From Vicia villosa (lineage: Eukaryota; Streptophyta; Magnoliopsida; Fabales; Fabaceae): a stretch of DNA of 64,000 nt. The stretch covers positions 286,869 through 350,868 of the forward strand of contig NW_026705933.1 in the NCBI RefSeq assembly GCF_029867415.1, in the 5' to 3' direction. The position numbers and the translations under genes are program-made. Below, piece after piece: positions 23,445 through 34,933 of this stretch. The notes beneath the pieces are model-generated. The model ran no database searches. It was not told where the DNA came from and saw only the letters and a list, made by a program, of their open reading frames with translations. Within the stretch, counting starts at the first letter, position 1. Every line of letters begins with the position of its first letter.

Positions 23445-24119
23445 ATGGATGCAAATCTTTTATTCGTTATCAATGAAAAATTTGTTGATTTCAATGATTT
23501 CGATCGTTTTGAACTAAGGAAAGCCGTTAACAAACAAAGGTTGAATGGTTACTTTCACATTTTATATGGTCCCATATACACTAATCTCGTTAAAGAGTTC
23601 TGGATGAATGCCTCAATTGTGCCAGCGGGTCATGATGAAGTCATCCAGTCCTATGTCAACGGCTCTCATTTATTGATTACTCCATCACTGATTGCTATGA
23701 CAATCAACTGTCAAGAGATAGGTAATTGTGTTGAACATTATCAATTCAACAATGTCTACTCAACCCAACTTCGCCGAATTTATGCCAACCAAGATAAGCC
23801 CACCAGTCCTGCTTCTCTACGGCCTATTGCAAAATTTTGGTTTCAACTTCTACTGGAAAATCTCCGCCCAAGAGAGAAACAACTAGAAACGCTTACTTGG
23901 TATGACAAGCATCTCTTGTACTTTCTCACCTACAACGTCAGAGTTAATCTTCCTCTTACCATTTTCAACTTCTTGAAGGAAATGATAAGCATTTCTCGGG
24001 AGGAAATGACTTTCCTCATACCATATGGAAGAGTTCTTTCTGAAATTTTCTCTAAGTTAGGGATAGTTAGGAATAATGTTGAAGTTGAGTGGACTGAGAA
24101 GTTTGATTATGAGGAATAG
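23445..24119 (+). CDS. Plant mobile-domain-like protein, 224 aa (copy B)
   Basis: The encoded protein is identical to that at 2828-3502. The two coding sequences differ at only two bases, GTC/GTT and AAA/AAG, both synonymous. The start ATG at 23445 has the same favourable context. The upstream extension lacks an ATG. Motifs and family reasoning are as for copy A. The contrast between the unchanged protein and the decayed NAC-like neighbour on the same segment suggests selection on the protein or local gene conversion. I cannot tell which from one pair. Confidence 0.6.
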   Translation: MDANLLFVINEKFVDFNDFDRFELRKAVNKQRLNGYFHILYGPIYTNLVKEFWMNASIVPAGHDEVIQSYVNGSHLLITPSLIAMTINCQEIGNCVEHYQFNNVYSTQLRRIYANQDKPTSPASLRPIAKFWFQLLLENLRPREKQLETLTWYDKHLLYFLTYNVRVNLPLTIFNFLKEMISISREEMTFLIPYGRVLSEIFSKLGIVRNNVEVEWTEKFDYEE

Positions 24120-24357
24120 TTTTCTCTGTTGTCTTTTTTTTTATTATCAATGAAATATTTCCTTTTTCAATTATTGTCTATTCTTATTTATTGATAACTG
24201 TTATGTGTAAGTTTATTGAGTGCGCCTAAGAGGAGGGTGACTTAAGACTTTGAAAAATTATCCGGTTTTAGAATACTTATGTTTATTTTTCTGGTTTTGT
24301 GCAAGAGTTTATACATATGTTTCTTTTTTTTTTCTGGTTTTTTATTTGTGATGAAAG

Positions 24358-25552
24358 CGGTAAATGCGGAAAAGTAAAGAACACAATGATGTATAATGGT
24401 TCCCCTCATAGTCCGAGAGTACTTCAGTCCCCTTTCAACATGAAAGAGATTTTTACTATTGTTTGTGACTTTTACAAGACCTACACAAACACCAAGAACA
24501 ATCCTCTTGGATTTTTCACTAAGACCACTTATGAGAACAATCCTCTCAAAGTGCCTAACTTGTTTCCAACAATCCTGGACAACAAGATTTCAACCACCAA
24601 GAACAATCCTCTTGGATTTGCTAACTTGATTATGAGAACAATCCTCTCACTAATCAAAAACCCTTGCTTCCAACAATCATGGATAGCAAGTCAATAATAA
24701 CCAAATATATTTGAATAGTAATGTTGATGAACATATATCAATCACTAGGATTGATCTTCTCTTTTAAGAAATACAATTTATAATGATATAATAGTGCTCA
24801 AGTGTTTATGTATGAATGTGATACTTTTCTGAATTGGTATGGAACAATGTGCAGAAAAAGTTTCAATGAAAGTTCAAGTATGAAACACTTGTATGAAAAT
24901 ATATGACAAAAAGATGGTCAATTGTAATCAAAAAGGTGAGGCAATGAAATATAATATGCATGGTATTTATAGGTGACTATATGCCTCTTAGAATGATTGC
25001 ATATTGGTAGAACAATGCAGTGGTTAAGGGTTTGAAAAATAAATTTGGTTGGGACAGATTTAAAGTGAAACAAGGCACTGGTTCAGTATGTAACCGGTTA
25101 CATGAAGTACGGTAACTGGTTACATGGTTCCTTTATAGCCTAGAAATTCAAAAACACGAGCATGTAACCGATTACCTAAATGATGTAACCGGTTACATCA
25201 AACAAAAATGCCCAGAAACAAAAGATGTTAGCTACTGCCAGCAATGTAACCGGTTACATGAATGTTGGTAACCAGTTACCTCAACATAAAGGGTGAAAAT
25301 GCATGTTTTTGGTATTTGGAAACTTATGCCATGCATATATAAGTTTGGACATGCATATGTATGAAAGTTTATATGATTTTTGAGCACTAAGGAACATCCA
25401 TGTAAAAGGATTTAGCTTGTACCATTATAATATGAAGATCAATCAATCAAAGCTAATCTTCATGAGGGTTGCAATCTTGATCCATAGCTAATTTGATCTT
25501 TTTGCTCATCCTTTATTGATGTATACTCATGATAGTTGTCTTCATCAAAACA
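24358..25552 (-). mobile_element. Copia-type LTR fragment (SIRE/Maximus-like, tentative)
   Basis: The minus strand starts TGTTTTGATGAAGACAAC at 25552 and runs to CTTTTCCGCATTTACCG at 24358. Repeated AAGAACAATCCTCT motifs lie near 24495-24650, and a set of GTAACCGGTTAC palindromes at 25089-25280. I associate this layout with legume Maximus/SIRE LTRs, from memory. No 5-bp duplication matches at the two ends and no internal region is attached, so it is a fragment or recombination product. Confidence 0.5.
25089..25280. repeat. Cluster of six GTAACCGGTTAC-type palindromes
   Basis: Perfect or near-perfect copies lie near 25090, 25111, 25162, 25184, 25245 and 25267, often with flanking T/A extending the palindrome. 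The imperfect copies read GTAACTGGTTAC, GTAACCGATTAC and GTAACCAGTTAC: single transitions within the central CCGG. Confidence 0.85.
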
Positions 25553-26583
25553 TAGTGTTATAGAGGCTTGCGTTCACATGTTATGAACATGGTTTTGCTA
25601 CTAAGAGAAATAACGAGAAACTACACTAAAAGAAGCTAACAAACCAAAAACTAACTTTTCCATTCATTTTCATTGATTGATCATTACATTCACCAACTAT
25701 CTATATATAACATAAGCATAACCTAATTCTATTATCTAGATCTTTCTAAAGAATGATGACTCACTACTATTAACTATAATGGGCTTATAGAACTTGAGTC
25801 TATTTCATTACAATAACAAAGATTTTGAGTACTACTAATTAATATGGAAAAATATGGAATTTGGAAAAGACGTCAAGTGACAAATTGTTGAAAAAAATTT
25901 AAATGCTATAACAGGGATTTGAAGCAAGATACCTAATAGCTATATTATCTTTGTTCTCTAAAAAATCGAGAGAATGTGTTTATTATTATTTTTTATGAAT
26001 AAAAAATGACGCTCACTTATAGCTTTGTTATCTCAGTTTTTTATAACAATGAGATAAAATGTTGTTTATTTTAATAAAAAAAAATCAAAGGAGGCGCTCC
26101 TAGGACATATACTCTTAATTTTTAGTATATTCAAAATGAAAAATTCGTCATAAAAAATGTTATTCGTTGTAGTATCTTTTCGTATTCCTTGATGGCTTGC
26201 TCATTTTTCCTCTTTGTATTCACATCTTTATTCCAGATAATAATTCCTTTGTTATTCTCTTTATAAATGTTTTATAAATTATTGTTTATTTCCTCACTGC
26301 TAGAGAGAAGTTATTCGTTCTACCAGAGCTTTTTTCTCTTGTATTTAATGTCTATCAAGATTATTTCACATAAACTGAACATACTGAAAACTAGATATTA
26401 AAAATTTATTTACTGATATTTCAATTGAACATTTTAGTGACTTATTTTAACAAGGTAGAGGTGGACTTTAGAAAGATTAGGTCATAGTATATTAGGTCTT
26501 TTAACAAAATTTAAAATTGAAAAACTGATGAAATATAATCAATGCTACTGCCTACTAGCTAGTGGTTGCAACATTCTTCCATA
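25553..26583. other. Unresolved repeat-like and AT-rich DNA
   Basis: The stretch at 25553-25810 looks like part of another LTR (minus-strand TATATATAGATAG near 25700 could be a promoter), but I find no matching ends. 25810-26583 is AT-rich without recognisable features. Confidence 0.35.
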
Positions 26584-26586
26584 TAA

Positions 26587-27493
26587 GACTATGTACAATG
26601 GTTACATTATTCAACACCCTACTTTTTCACTTTTTATCTTCCACATCATCTTCTCTCTCTTCCACCTAATAATTCAACACCTATTCAATTTTTTTTCACT
26701 ACCCCACATCATATTCTTATTTTCTTTTAAAGTTTTGTTTTTATGATTATATGTTAATATCTATTATCAATTAAAATTAAATTAAAATAATTAATATTTA
26801 AACTTTTTTTTTTAAAATTTAATAATTTATTTATTTTTTCTAATTTTCTATTCTTAATTTTTTTTCTTGCAAGTAATAAATAAGAGATGTAAAAATAGTT
26901 ATTTTTTAAAAAAATAAAATTATAAAAAACTTAAAAATGCAATAAATACACTAAACACACAACACACTAAAAAAGAAACACACAAAAAATGAAACACACA
27001 TAATTTAATTAGTACAATAGACTCGGCTCACAAACAAGGATAATTAGTAAAATTTTGGGTGTTAAAAGGGTTATTGTTGGGATCCATTTCACTACAAGGA
27101 TGTTTAGAGCTACAAACAATGATTTTTTTAAGGCTAAATAGAAAAAAAATTGAGAGAAAAAAGTGAATTTTTTTTATGAGTCCAAATCAAATGAACCAAG
27201 TCTCTATTTATAGAGGAAAAAAATAATGAATTTTGATAAAAATAAAATAAATAAAAAATTTATTTACTATGAAATAATTAATTTTAAATGATTAAAAGAA
27301 AATAAAATCTAAATAATCACAACAACCAATAAAATTGTGTAAAGTGTTGCATGTGGCCCCACTTTTTTCTCATTCAACATGTTGAATCTTTTCAACACCA
27401 ATTAATTCACATCACATTAAACACCTCATTCAACAAACCATTGTAGACATTCAACTATTGAATAATTTTTTCAACACCCCATTGTAAATGGTC
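26587..27493. mobile_element. PIF/Harbinger-type non-autonomous element
   Basis: A 907-bp element flanked by TAA at 26584-26586 and 27494-27496. The ends are inverted: GACTATGTACAATGG on the left and, reverse-complemented, GACCATTTACAATGG on the right (13 of 15 agree). The 3-bp TAA duplication is typical of the PIF/Harbinger superfamily. It contains CAACACC-rich subterminal stretches and no ORF resembling transposase. Confidence 0.82.
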
Positions 27494-27496
27494 TAA

Positions 27497-27954
27497 GTAA
27501 ATGCCACTATACAATCAATATAGACATGAATTAAAACATTTATAGAAAGATCTAAACACTCGAATTTTAGGAATATTAAATAAATTTTATTGTTTAATAC
27601 AAAATTGCTTATTAAAAAAAAATATTAAATATCCCTCGAATTTATTGTCTATTAAATCAATATTAAAAGTAAATGCATATCTAAATTTTGAAAGTTGTCA
27701 AAATAGATTGAATTAACTTACAAAAACTAAATATACTATATAGATATTCCTATAGTTAATCTTAGAATGATTAAAGATTTATTGACAATTTATTTTTATT
27801 GAAATATACAGTTGAATTTAATTTTAGTAAATGAAAATTCTATTAAAATAGTATGTGATTTACTTTGTAGTCTACTACTTCTTATATCAGAATTTTAAAA
27901 TATTAGAGAGAGAAACTTCCCCTTCTTTCTAATCTTTTTTTCTTTTCCTTTTCA
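27497..27954. other. AT-rich spacer and LINE leader
   Basis: AT-rich DNA without features, grading near 27900 into the C/T-rich leader of the LINE ORF1 that starts at 27955. Confidence 0.4.
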
Positions 27955-28565
27955 ATGGCTCATTTTAGTGAAACAGCGGATGGTTGGCGCAAGGTTGTGA
28001 GGAAGCAAGGAGGGAAGTTGGCAGCGGCGGCTGGGGACATTGAGGACGACGGAAGGAAGCGGTTTTTCGGTGGGGAGGTTTCATCATTCTTCATCACTGA
28101 GTTTGGATATTCCTGGAAAGCAAAAGATTTATTCTTCGTGTTGAAGGAGTTTGGGGAGTTAGTAGAGGTGGTGATACCTCCCAAAAGAAATATGAGAGTA
28201 AGGAGATACGGTTTTGCGAGGTTTACCAATGTGGTGGATGAGATGATACTGGCTATCAATCTTGATAGTGTTATTCTTGATGGAAGAAAGTTATTTGCAA
28301 ACTTGCCAAGATTCAAGAGACCTGTTAAGTATCTTAGCAAGGTGATCACTAGAGGCGATAACCGTAAGGGAGCGAATGTTGGCCTCAAGGGCGAAGGTTG
28401 TCAGGGAAAAGGTGAAACAGGATGGGTCGATAACCAATCCTTTGCAGAGGCACTTTTAAACAAGAAGAATTTTTTATTCCAGAGAGGTGAATCTCCAATA
28501 GCGAGATCTTTTAGTATGTCCACGGAGGAGGAGGATCTTAACATATATGGTAGGGAGTTTACAGG
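27955..28565 (+). pseudogene. LINE ORF1, N-terminal part (RRM), split by an LTR
   Basis: ATG at 27955 opens a frame homologous to the ORF1 at 5138. The N terminus HFSETADGWRKVVRKQGG parallels EGGWTIVKNKSNKK. The RRM has RNP2-like SSFFITEF and RNP1-like RVRRYGFARF, with DLFFVLKEFGELVEVVIPPK between. The frame runs unbroken to the LTR insertion at 28566 and resumes in the same frame at 31264. Codon 204 is split by the insertion. The ORF1 is a different subfamily from that at 5138. The protein's known role is binding element RNA. Confidence 0.85.
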
Positions 28566-29415
28566 TATAACGCCCCATATTTTTTAATTTTAATTTAATC
28601 GGAAATTAAATTATTATTTAGAATTATTTAGTATTTTCGTTGAACTAATTGGAGGAATTATGGAATATTGGTCTTTGGACCAAGTGTGGTATTTAGTAAT
28701 GAGGGGGTGTTAAGTTGTTGAGCCCATTACTAAATTATGTTATGTTTTCATAAAACAAGGAAATAAGAGGAATTTGAGAAATGGAGGAGGAAAACCTAAG
28801 AGGGAGAGAAGAAAAACTCATAGACAAGACCCATTTTTGTATTCATGGTACATTTCTCACATAACGAGTCATAACTTTCTGCTCGTAGCTCCAAATCAGG
28901 TCATTCTTGAAGATTCGGATTCTACACAAAATTTCCTTCGGTTTGATATATTAATTCATGTCAGGAAAGTTCTTGACGAGGGAGATAAGCGAGTTTGAAG
29001 ATTGGAGATTCTTGCTGAATTTGAGGAAAAAAGGCTTACGGGTTTGATGGAGAAGAAGGGGAAAAGTCCAGATTCTTGGCTAAGGTAACGGGGGACTCTT
29101 CGGGTTAGTGATTATTATATAATCAAGGGTAGTAAAACTGATTAGGATTATTATTTTATTTGATTGGATGTGTTGAATTTTGGGAAATTGTTAGGTTTTG
29201 ATGAAATGTTCATGAATTGGTATATTTTGATGAAAATTAAGTATGTTAATATGTATTGTTGATTATGAATGTCTAAACGTGTTAGATGTATGCCTAAATG
29301 TGCAAATTGGTACTGTTATGAGATTGTGAATGTTTTGGTACGATTGGGTTCGCACTTGGTTGGATTGGAAATGCTGAATTGCTGTCAAAATGGATTTTGG
29401 GGTTACTGTTACGAA

Positions 29416-29775
29416 CACTACTACATTTTTGGCCTACGGCCACGCTAAATTTTTCCACAGCTCAGAAACTGTGGTCACATACATGTTTTTGCCAGGGTTT
29501 TTAAATCATAGAAATATGTTTTAAAACATTGAATCCGGAGTGTGAAACTGTGGCCTTTACCTCAATTACCACAGTTTAGTAATTGTAGATATTTTACGCC
29601 GCAAAGAAAAACTGCGGCCTTATAATTTTCAGTTCAAACTGTGGCCGAAACCCAAAAAAAATGTCTCGCCTGAATTTCCCCCTTTTTCTTATTTCCCTCT
29701 AGTGATTATTTTATATTCTAATTATTTTTTATTAAAAAAGGAAAGAAATTATAAAAACAAAATGCCATCTCTTCA
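29416..29775 (+). mobile_element. CACTA-type element fragment inside the solo LTR
   Basis: It begins CACTACTACATTTTTGGCC at 29416. AAACTGTGG(C/T)C-type subterminal repeats follow near 29468, 29545, 29570, 29610 and 29637. The match to 19431-19772 covers most of it. The right terminus is not found. The LTR seems to resume before 30005, since GCTGTCTGG and CAGTAACC motifs of LTR type appear there. The stretch 29784-29965 may be captured cargo, with a short frame rich in Ser and Pro that I do not recognise. Confidence 0.55.
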
Positions 29776-29963
29776 ACTTTTCTTTGACGTACCTTTCTTC
29801 TTCACCTCCTCCAAACCCTAAAGTCATCTTCACCTCCTCCACCGAATCAAACCCAAAAATCAATTTGAAACCCTTGGAACATCTCAGAGCTCTCTCTTCT
29901 TTCTCTTTTCGAAACACGAACGGCGCCGCTCCTTCTCCTCTGGCCGGTTTTGCTCCACCGTCA

Positions 29964-30196
29964 CTACCGGTTACCACTGTTGATTTTGGCGTTATTGTTG
30001 CTGTCTGGGAGGCAGTAACCGGTTACTGGTTTTGAGGTAATCGGTTACCGCTGTTACGAATAGAGTTTTTGGCTTGTCCGTCAGGCAGTAACCGGTTATT
30101 CCATTTGAGGTAACCAGTTATCACTGAGTGTTTTCAAAATATAAGGTTTCTGCCAGATGCAGTAACCGGTTACTCAGATTGAGGTAACCGGTTACC
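29964..30196. repeat. Cluster of seven GTAACCGGTTAC-type palindromes
   Basis: Copies lie near 29964, 30015, 30036, 30087, 30110, 30161 and 30184, arranged in pairs about 20 bp apart. Variants are TAATCGGTTAC and TAACCAGTTA, again single transitions within CCGG. The same palindrome occurs in the copia-type LTR at 25089-25280. Confidence 0.85.
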
Positions 30197-31263
30197 GTTG
30201 TGTGTTTTTGAAAAATAATTATTTTCTAAAATTCGTATCTTTTTAACCGTTTGTCCGATTTAGATGCCGTTTTGGGCGTTGCGAAGTTGATTAAGAGCTT
30301 TATATTGTGAATTGATGAAATGGGCGGTGGCCCGAGTTTATTTTAAAAATTTAGATTTAATTTAAATGATGAATCGTAGTATTGTGTACATATATGGGTG
30401 AATGTAACAATATGTTGTGGCTATGTGTGAATGTAAAAATATTGGTGATGAAATGAGACGATGTGATGCATCAGATCGGTGATGTTATAAGTATGTTATA
30501 TGTGTGCATTCATTCATACGCATTTTGGTGATGGATCCCGGTGGTGTTGTGGATCAAATGGTGGGCATAATTCTCATATTGTGTGGAATTTTTTCCGGTT
30601 GGATTGTATCTTGATGATGAATAGATCAGTTGGATGGGTTTAGCCCATGTATGGTATCACATGCATAGAGTCAACTCGTTCATGTGCATAATGATATAGT
30701 ATGACTGGATGGATTGTGTATTATGTTCAGTGATGTGTTTGGTTGGTATGATTATTTGATTAATTGTTGTGTATCTGAAATACATGTTATAATTGGGTCA
30801 ATAATAATTGTATGATGTTTTACTGCTGATGAATGTATAATACTTAGTAATTTCGAATGAGACTCACCCTTACATGTTGATATTTTCAGATTGAGGAGTA
30901 GCAGCCTATTGATCAGTGAGGATAGCTTATAGAGCTCATTCAGTAGTTCGATGTCGTGTCAGTCATGCTCTGATAGTGTAACACTGGGAGAACGCTAGTA
31001 TAAAGTTTTGATTATAACTCTATCTATTTGTTTTTGATTTATTTTGTGGGATATTGCATAGATGATGTTATGCTTATCCGTTGAAGAATGTTCCGCTGTG
31101 TAGAAACATGATTATGATAATTTGATGATTTGTTCCTAAGTGTAGCATGACAATTGACTTATGATAAATTGATTTATTTTAATTGTGGCACCCTTGTTTT
31201 TATGTTTTTTTACTCTGATTATTTTAATAATTGCCGCGGGGTTTAGAAGGATATTACAACAGG

Positions 31264-31377
31264 TGTATTGAAAGATCCGGCCATGGCTCATGAGTTGAAG
31301 AATCTCTTCCTTGAGGAGGGTATATTCACGATTAGGGTTACTGAAATTCGAGTAACTCACGATGGATGTCTTACTTG
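31264..31377 (+). pseudogene. LINE ORF1, continuation after the solo LTR
   Basis: If the LTR and one ACAGG are taken out, the frame from 27955 continues without shift: GVLKDPAMAHELKNLFLEEG, then IFTIRVTEIR. This is homologous to SIAQSLLEEGLFIITATALG of the LINE ORF1 at 5138. The frame meets a TGA at about 31376, where a second LTR begins, so the rest of the LINE is lost. Confidence 0.8.
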
Positions 31378-31378
31378 A

Positions 31379-32301
31379 TGTTATGACATCCACAATTACA
31401 CAACACAAAAACGTTAAAGCAGAAACGTATAAAAGCAATAAGGAACACACAGAATTGTTTACCCAGTTCGGTTCAAACAACCTACTCTGGGGGCTACCAA
31501 GCCAGGGAGGGAATCCAATATAAGCAGAATTAATTAGGAGTTAAACTCCCCCGTTTACAATTCCTCACTTAAAACCTACCCAATGCAATTCCAATTTATT
31601 CCTAGACCTGAGTATCTCCACTCACTCCCCCTCAATCATAGTAGTGATTACAAATAAACATAAAAACAATTCAGAGAGAAGACACACTTCAAAAACACAC
31701 CTTGATCTGCTTAAAAGCTTAAATCAAGAGACACACACTCGTGCTTAAAAGCTTAGAGTGACAATTAACATAAACAACCTATTCCAACGCAATCATCAAA
31801 GACAATTGCTTGGAGTACAAGAGACAGCTACAGAACTATGGTTCTTCACAATTAACTATCCTTCTCTCTGCGTTCCAAATTAGGATTGCAGACTTTTTAT
31901 ATGCAGCTCTTGGGCCTTGGGCTATTTTAGAAACACGTTAGGGTTAACCAAGTTAACCTAATTCACACGTCATCTGGTTGTTACAGAATGTGGTGTCAGC
32001 GAAATCTTCTAGACGAAATATTCAGCACACAATAAAAGGTTTCCTAAATTGTAGATTGAGAGAAATCAGGAAACACAATTAATAAAAGATAACAGCTCCT
32101 GCTGTCAGACAAGGATAACCCCGCCAGGGGCTACGCCCCTTGGAACCCCGTTTCTATTTTTCGTATTCAATTAAACGTTTGGCTCGACGAGCGTGCACTC
32201 CGCACTACCCTAACTCGTTTCAAACTTAACGCATAATTGCATTGGCCAATAGTAAATCACATTACTACCAAAATACATTGATGATACTAAAATCACCAAC
32301 A
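31379..32301 (-). mobile_element. Copia-type solo LTR (923 bp) without target duplication
   Basis: The minus strand reads TGTTGGTGATTTTAGTATCA at 32301 and ends GGATGTCATAACA at 31379: TG/CA termini. It contains TATAAAAAG near 31895, a likely promoter, and a GC-rich hairpin at about 32120-32150. The flanking 5-mers CTTGA and GAGAA do not match. The left flank is LINE ORF1 and the right flank is duplication II, so the LTR sits at a recombination junction. Confidence 0.65.
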
Positions 32302-34933
32302 GAGAATGCGCATAAGGGTGGTTTTATAGTTAAATTTGGCCAAACAGGACATCGGGTCGCGAATGCTTCAAATTCCCATCGGTTAATGACATGGCAAATT
32401 TGTATTGGCTGAAACAATAACATTTTTATTTTGTAGTTTTATATAATCGCCGTAAGGAACAGCCTTCAGGCAGAATATAGTCACACAACATGCTACTAAT
32501 TCTTGTTATCAATAACAACTTCTTCCAAATGATATATATTAACATTATATTAATTTATACTTTAGATATTATTAAAACTAAATGAATGGAATTTAAAATA
32601 AATAAAAAAAACTATTTCCTTCTTTAGGTTAAAATGTTCATCAAATCTTTTCAATAAATTAGACTAAATTATTTGTTTCTTAACTTTATATTTTTTTCTA
32701 TTTTTAAATAAATTAGGTTAAAAATAATTGTTTCCTTTTTTTGTTTAATTTTTCATCGAATATTTTAAATAAATTAGACTAAATTATTTATTTTCTTGAT
32801 TTAATATATTTTTCCTATTTTTCTATTCTACATTATATTTAAAAAATTGTAATTTTTTTAATGGAAAATAGTATATTATTAAAAAGAGGTAAACTAACAA
32901 ATTACAAAAAAAAAAAAAGATAACCATCATATTAATGAGTGCAAAATGTAGTACCATAAAAGAATACAACCAAAAAATGAATAAACAAAAAGAAAAAAAA
33001 AGAAGATAAACACTTATTTTATGTGATATATTATGCTATTGTAATATATTAATTGATTGTTTGTCTTTGACTGTGATATGTTGTTGGGCTGACTTGTTTT
33101 ATGTTCCTCATGGTGTTAGATTTTAAATTTGATATTTTGGTACTATGCCAAATTTTGGTTTAGACATTTTTCATTTTTGAAGTTTACTTCAAGAACAATT
33201 GCCATGTTTGTCTTTGCCCGAGGTTGTGATACTAGCTATCTCTTTTGAATGTAGTGTTTGATTATTAATATCATTCGAGGAAAATTCTACGGGGACAAAT
33301 TAGAAGGATATAGTTTTTTTATACTTATAGTAGTAATATTCTTAGACAACTAACACAATCTTAACTATAATGTTGAAAAAAGTATTTTATTTTTTTTCTT
33401 GGACCCTAAACCAAATTCTAGCAGTAGCCATCCTCTTTTTTCACAAATGATGGAATATTAGTAATCATCTTGATAGTACTATATAAGAATATCTTGAAGT
33501 ATTTTTAGGATTAAATTTTGTATTATTCATTACTATGGTTTGTTGTTGATTTCTAATTGAGGGAATGTATCATTTATTCATAATTTGGAGATTTGGCAAA
33601 CAACAAAAGGAGCCTGTAAAATACAAAGTAAGATTTTAGTAGATAAAATATGACGAGACATGAAAAAAATTGAATAGGTCAGACTCATACAAGTTCACTG
33701 AATTTCTTTGTTGTTGTTGTTAACAGGTAATAGCGAACAAGAATCTTGTCAGAGGGGATGAAGCCAACACCGGGTGGAAGCAAAGCAGGCATTGCAGTTG
33801 AAATGAGAGGGAAATTAAGAGAAATTAAGAGTTTTTAGGACGAGAAGTTTAAGGATTAAAGGAGAGACAAAATTTTCTCACGTAAGCTTCATGCCCCAAC
33901 TAATGAGAGAGGTGATAAAAAGAATTATAATTTGAAGAATTCTTATAAGCAACCATCATTGGGCGACATTCATGAATCCTAACACTTTCCATTTTCAATT
34001 ATAGAAGAAAAAAATTATTTTCTCATTGAGAAATCAAAGTTCATGAATACTAGTAAGCAACGACGTTAGGGTGTTATTCATTCATGAATCCTAACAATTT
34101 TCCTTTTTTAATTGTCAAAGAAATTTTTCTTTTTTTCAGTCAAAAGAAAAAACGGTTCCCTTTTTGAGAAATCAAAATTAATGAATCCTAGTAAGCGCCA
34201 ACGAATGGGTGGGTGGCATTCATGAATTATAACTATTTCCTTTTTCAATTGTCCAACAAAATTTCCATTTTCTAAGTCAAAAGAAAAAAATCCTTTTTGA
34301 AAAAACAAAATTTATTAATCCTAGTCAGCAACAACATTTATAGAGGGAAGACAATCATGAATTCTAGTAAGCAACAACAACCATTGAAAGATAATAGTCT
34401 ACACGTGTTGGATTGGACCAGATTCAGCATAACCCCATACATGACCATTTAAATTTTAGTGGGCTGACTTCATCATCCAACCTGTAATTTTACTATTAAA
34501 ACCGAATCGAATTAACCCGCCCATTTGCAGGTTGTATTGAGTTGGGTTTGTGGGTTTTGAATAAAATGAATAAAAAATCAATAATACTTTTGAATTAAAA
34601 ATTGTAATACAATTCAATATATTTGCACATATTTTCTATTACATTTTGGAACCAGAAATGAGAAGATGAACGACAGTGACTGTGGATCGTAGCTTCCGAC
34701 ACAGTGGAGTGGGGATGTAAGGTTAGCACTCTAACGCTCAAGTTAGTATATGAAGAAAAGTAGTGAAATGAAATTGAATTTTAACATGTTACCTCAATTT
34801 GGCGTCTACTCAATAAATAGAAAGAGAGAAAATAACAAATTAGTTATTAGTTCGTCTTCATTTGCGTAGATTCGCTGGATGCATTTAGAGTTGAGTTCTC
34901 TTGGGATCGTAAGGATGACAATCTTCAGATATT
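32302..34933 (+). repeat. Segmental duplication II, copy D
   Basis: The second copy of 14447-17759. It has the empty target TTTATATAA near 32440, a short AT tract near 32530, and lacks the NAC-like last-exon region. It contains a copy-5-type NAC start and the 125-bp degenerate array (33970-34380). Confidence 0.88.
33595..33800 (-). pseudogene. NAC-like N-terminal relic, copy 9
   Basis: The minus strand from about 33797 reads MPALLPPGVGFIPSDKILVR, then YYLL. This is closer to canonical NAC subdomain A than its sister at 16600. The frame fails soon after (FSELV and a stop). Only this subdomain is present. Confidence 0.6.

Larger units (their letters stand above)
20646..24357 (+). repeat. Segmental duplication I, copy B
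   Basis: The second copy of 1-3736, about 20.6 kb away and in the same orientation. Relative to copy A it has 11 extra bp near 20798, a contracted AT tract, and 47 bp at about 23095-23145 that copy A lacks. It ends at GATGAAAG (24350-24357), where an LTR fragment joins. Confidence 0.9.
28566..31258 (+). mobile_element. Solo LTR (2.69 kb) in a LINE, ACAGG target duplication
   Basis: The insertion starts TATAACGCCCCATATTTT and ends AGGATATTACA. It is flanked exactly by ACAGG at 28561-28565 and 31259-31263. The ends fit a gypsy LTR beginning TGTAACGCCCC (here TG mutated to TA) and ending GTGTTACA-like. No gag, pol, primer site or second LTR is present, so this is a solo LTR from recombination. 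It carries a CACTA-like fragment and a palindrome cluster. The orientation is assumed from the TGTAAC start. Confidence 0.8.

Noticed and set aside
24299..24697. A 132-aa plus-strand protein
   Set aside because: It starts in duplication I and continues through an LTR read in antisense. No family resemblance.
31136..31480. A 114-aa minus-strand frame
   Set aside because: It crosses the solo LTR end, the LINE ORF1 in antisense and the next LTR.
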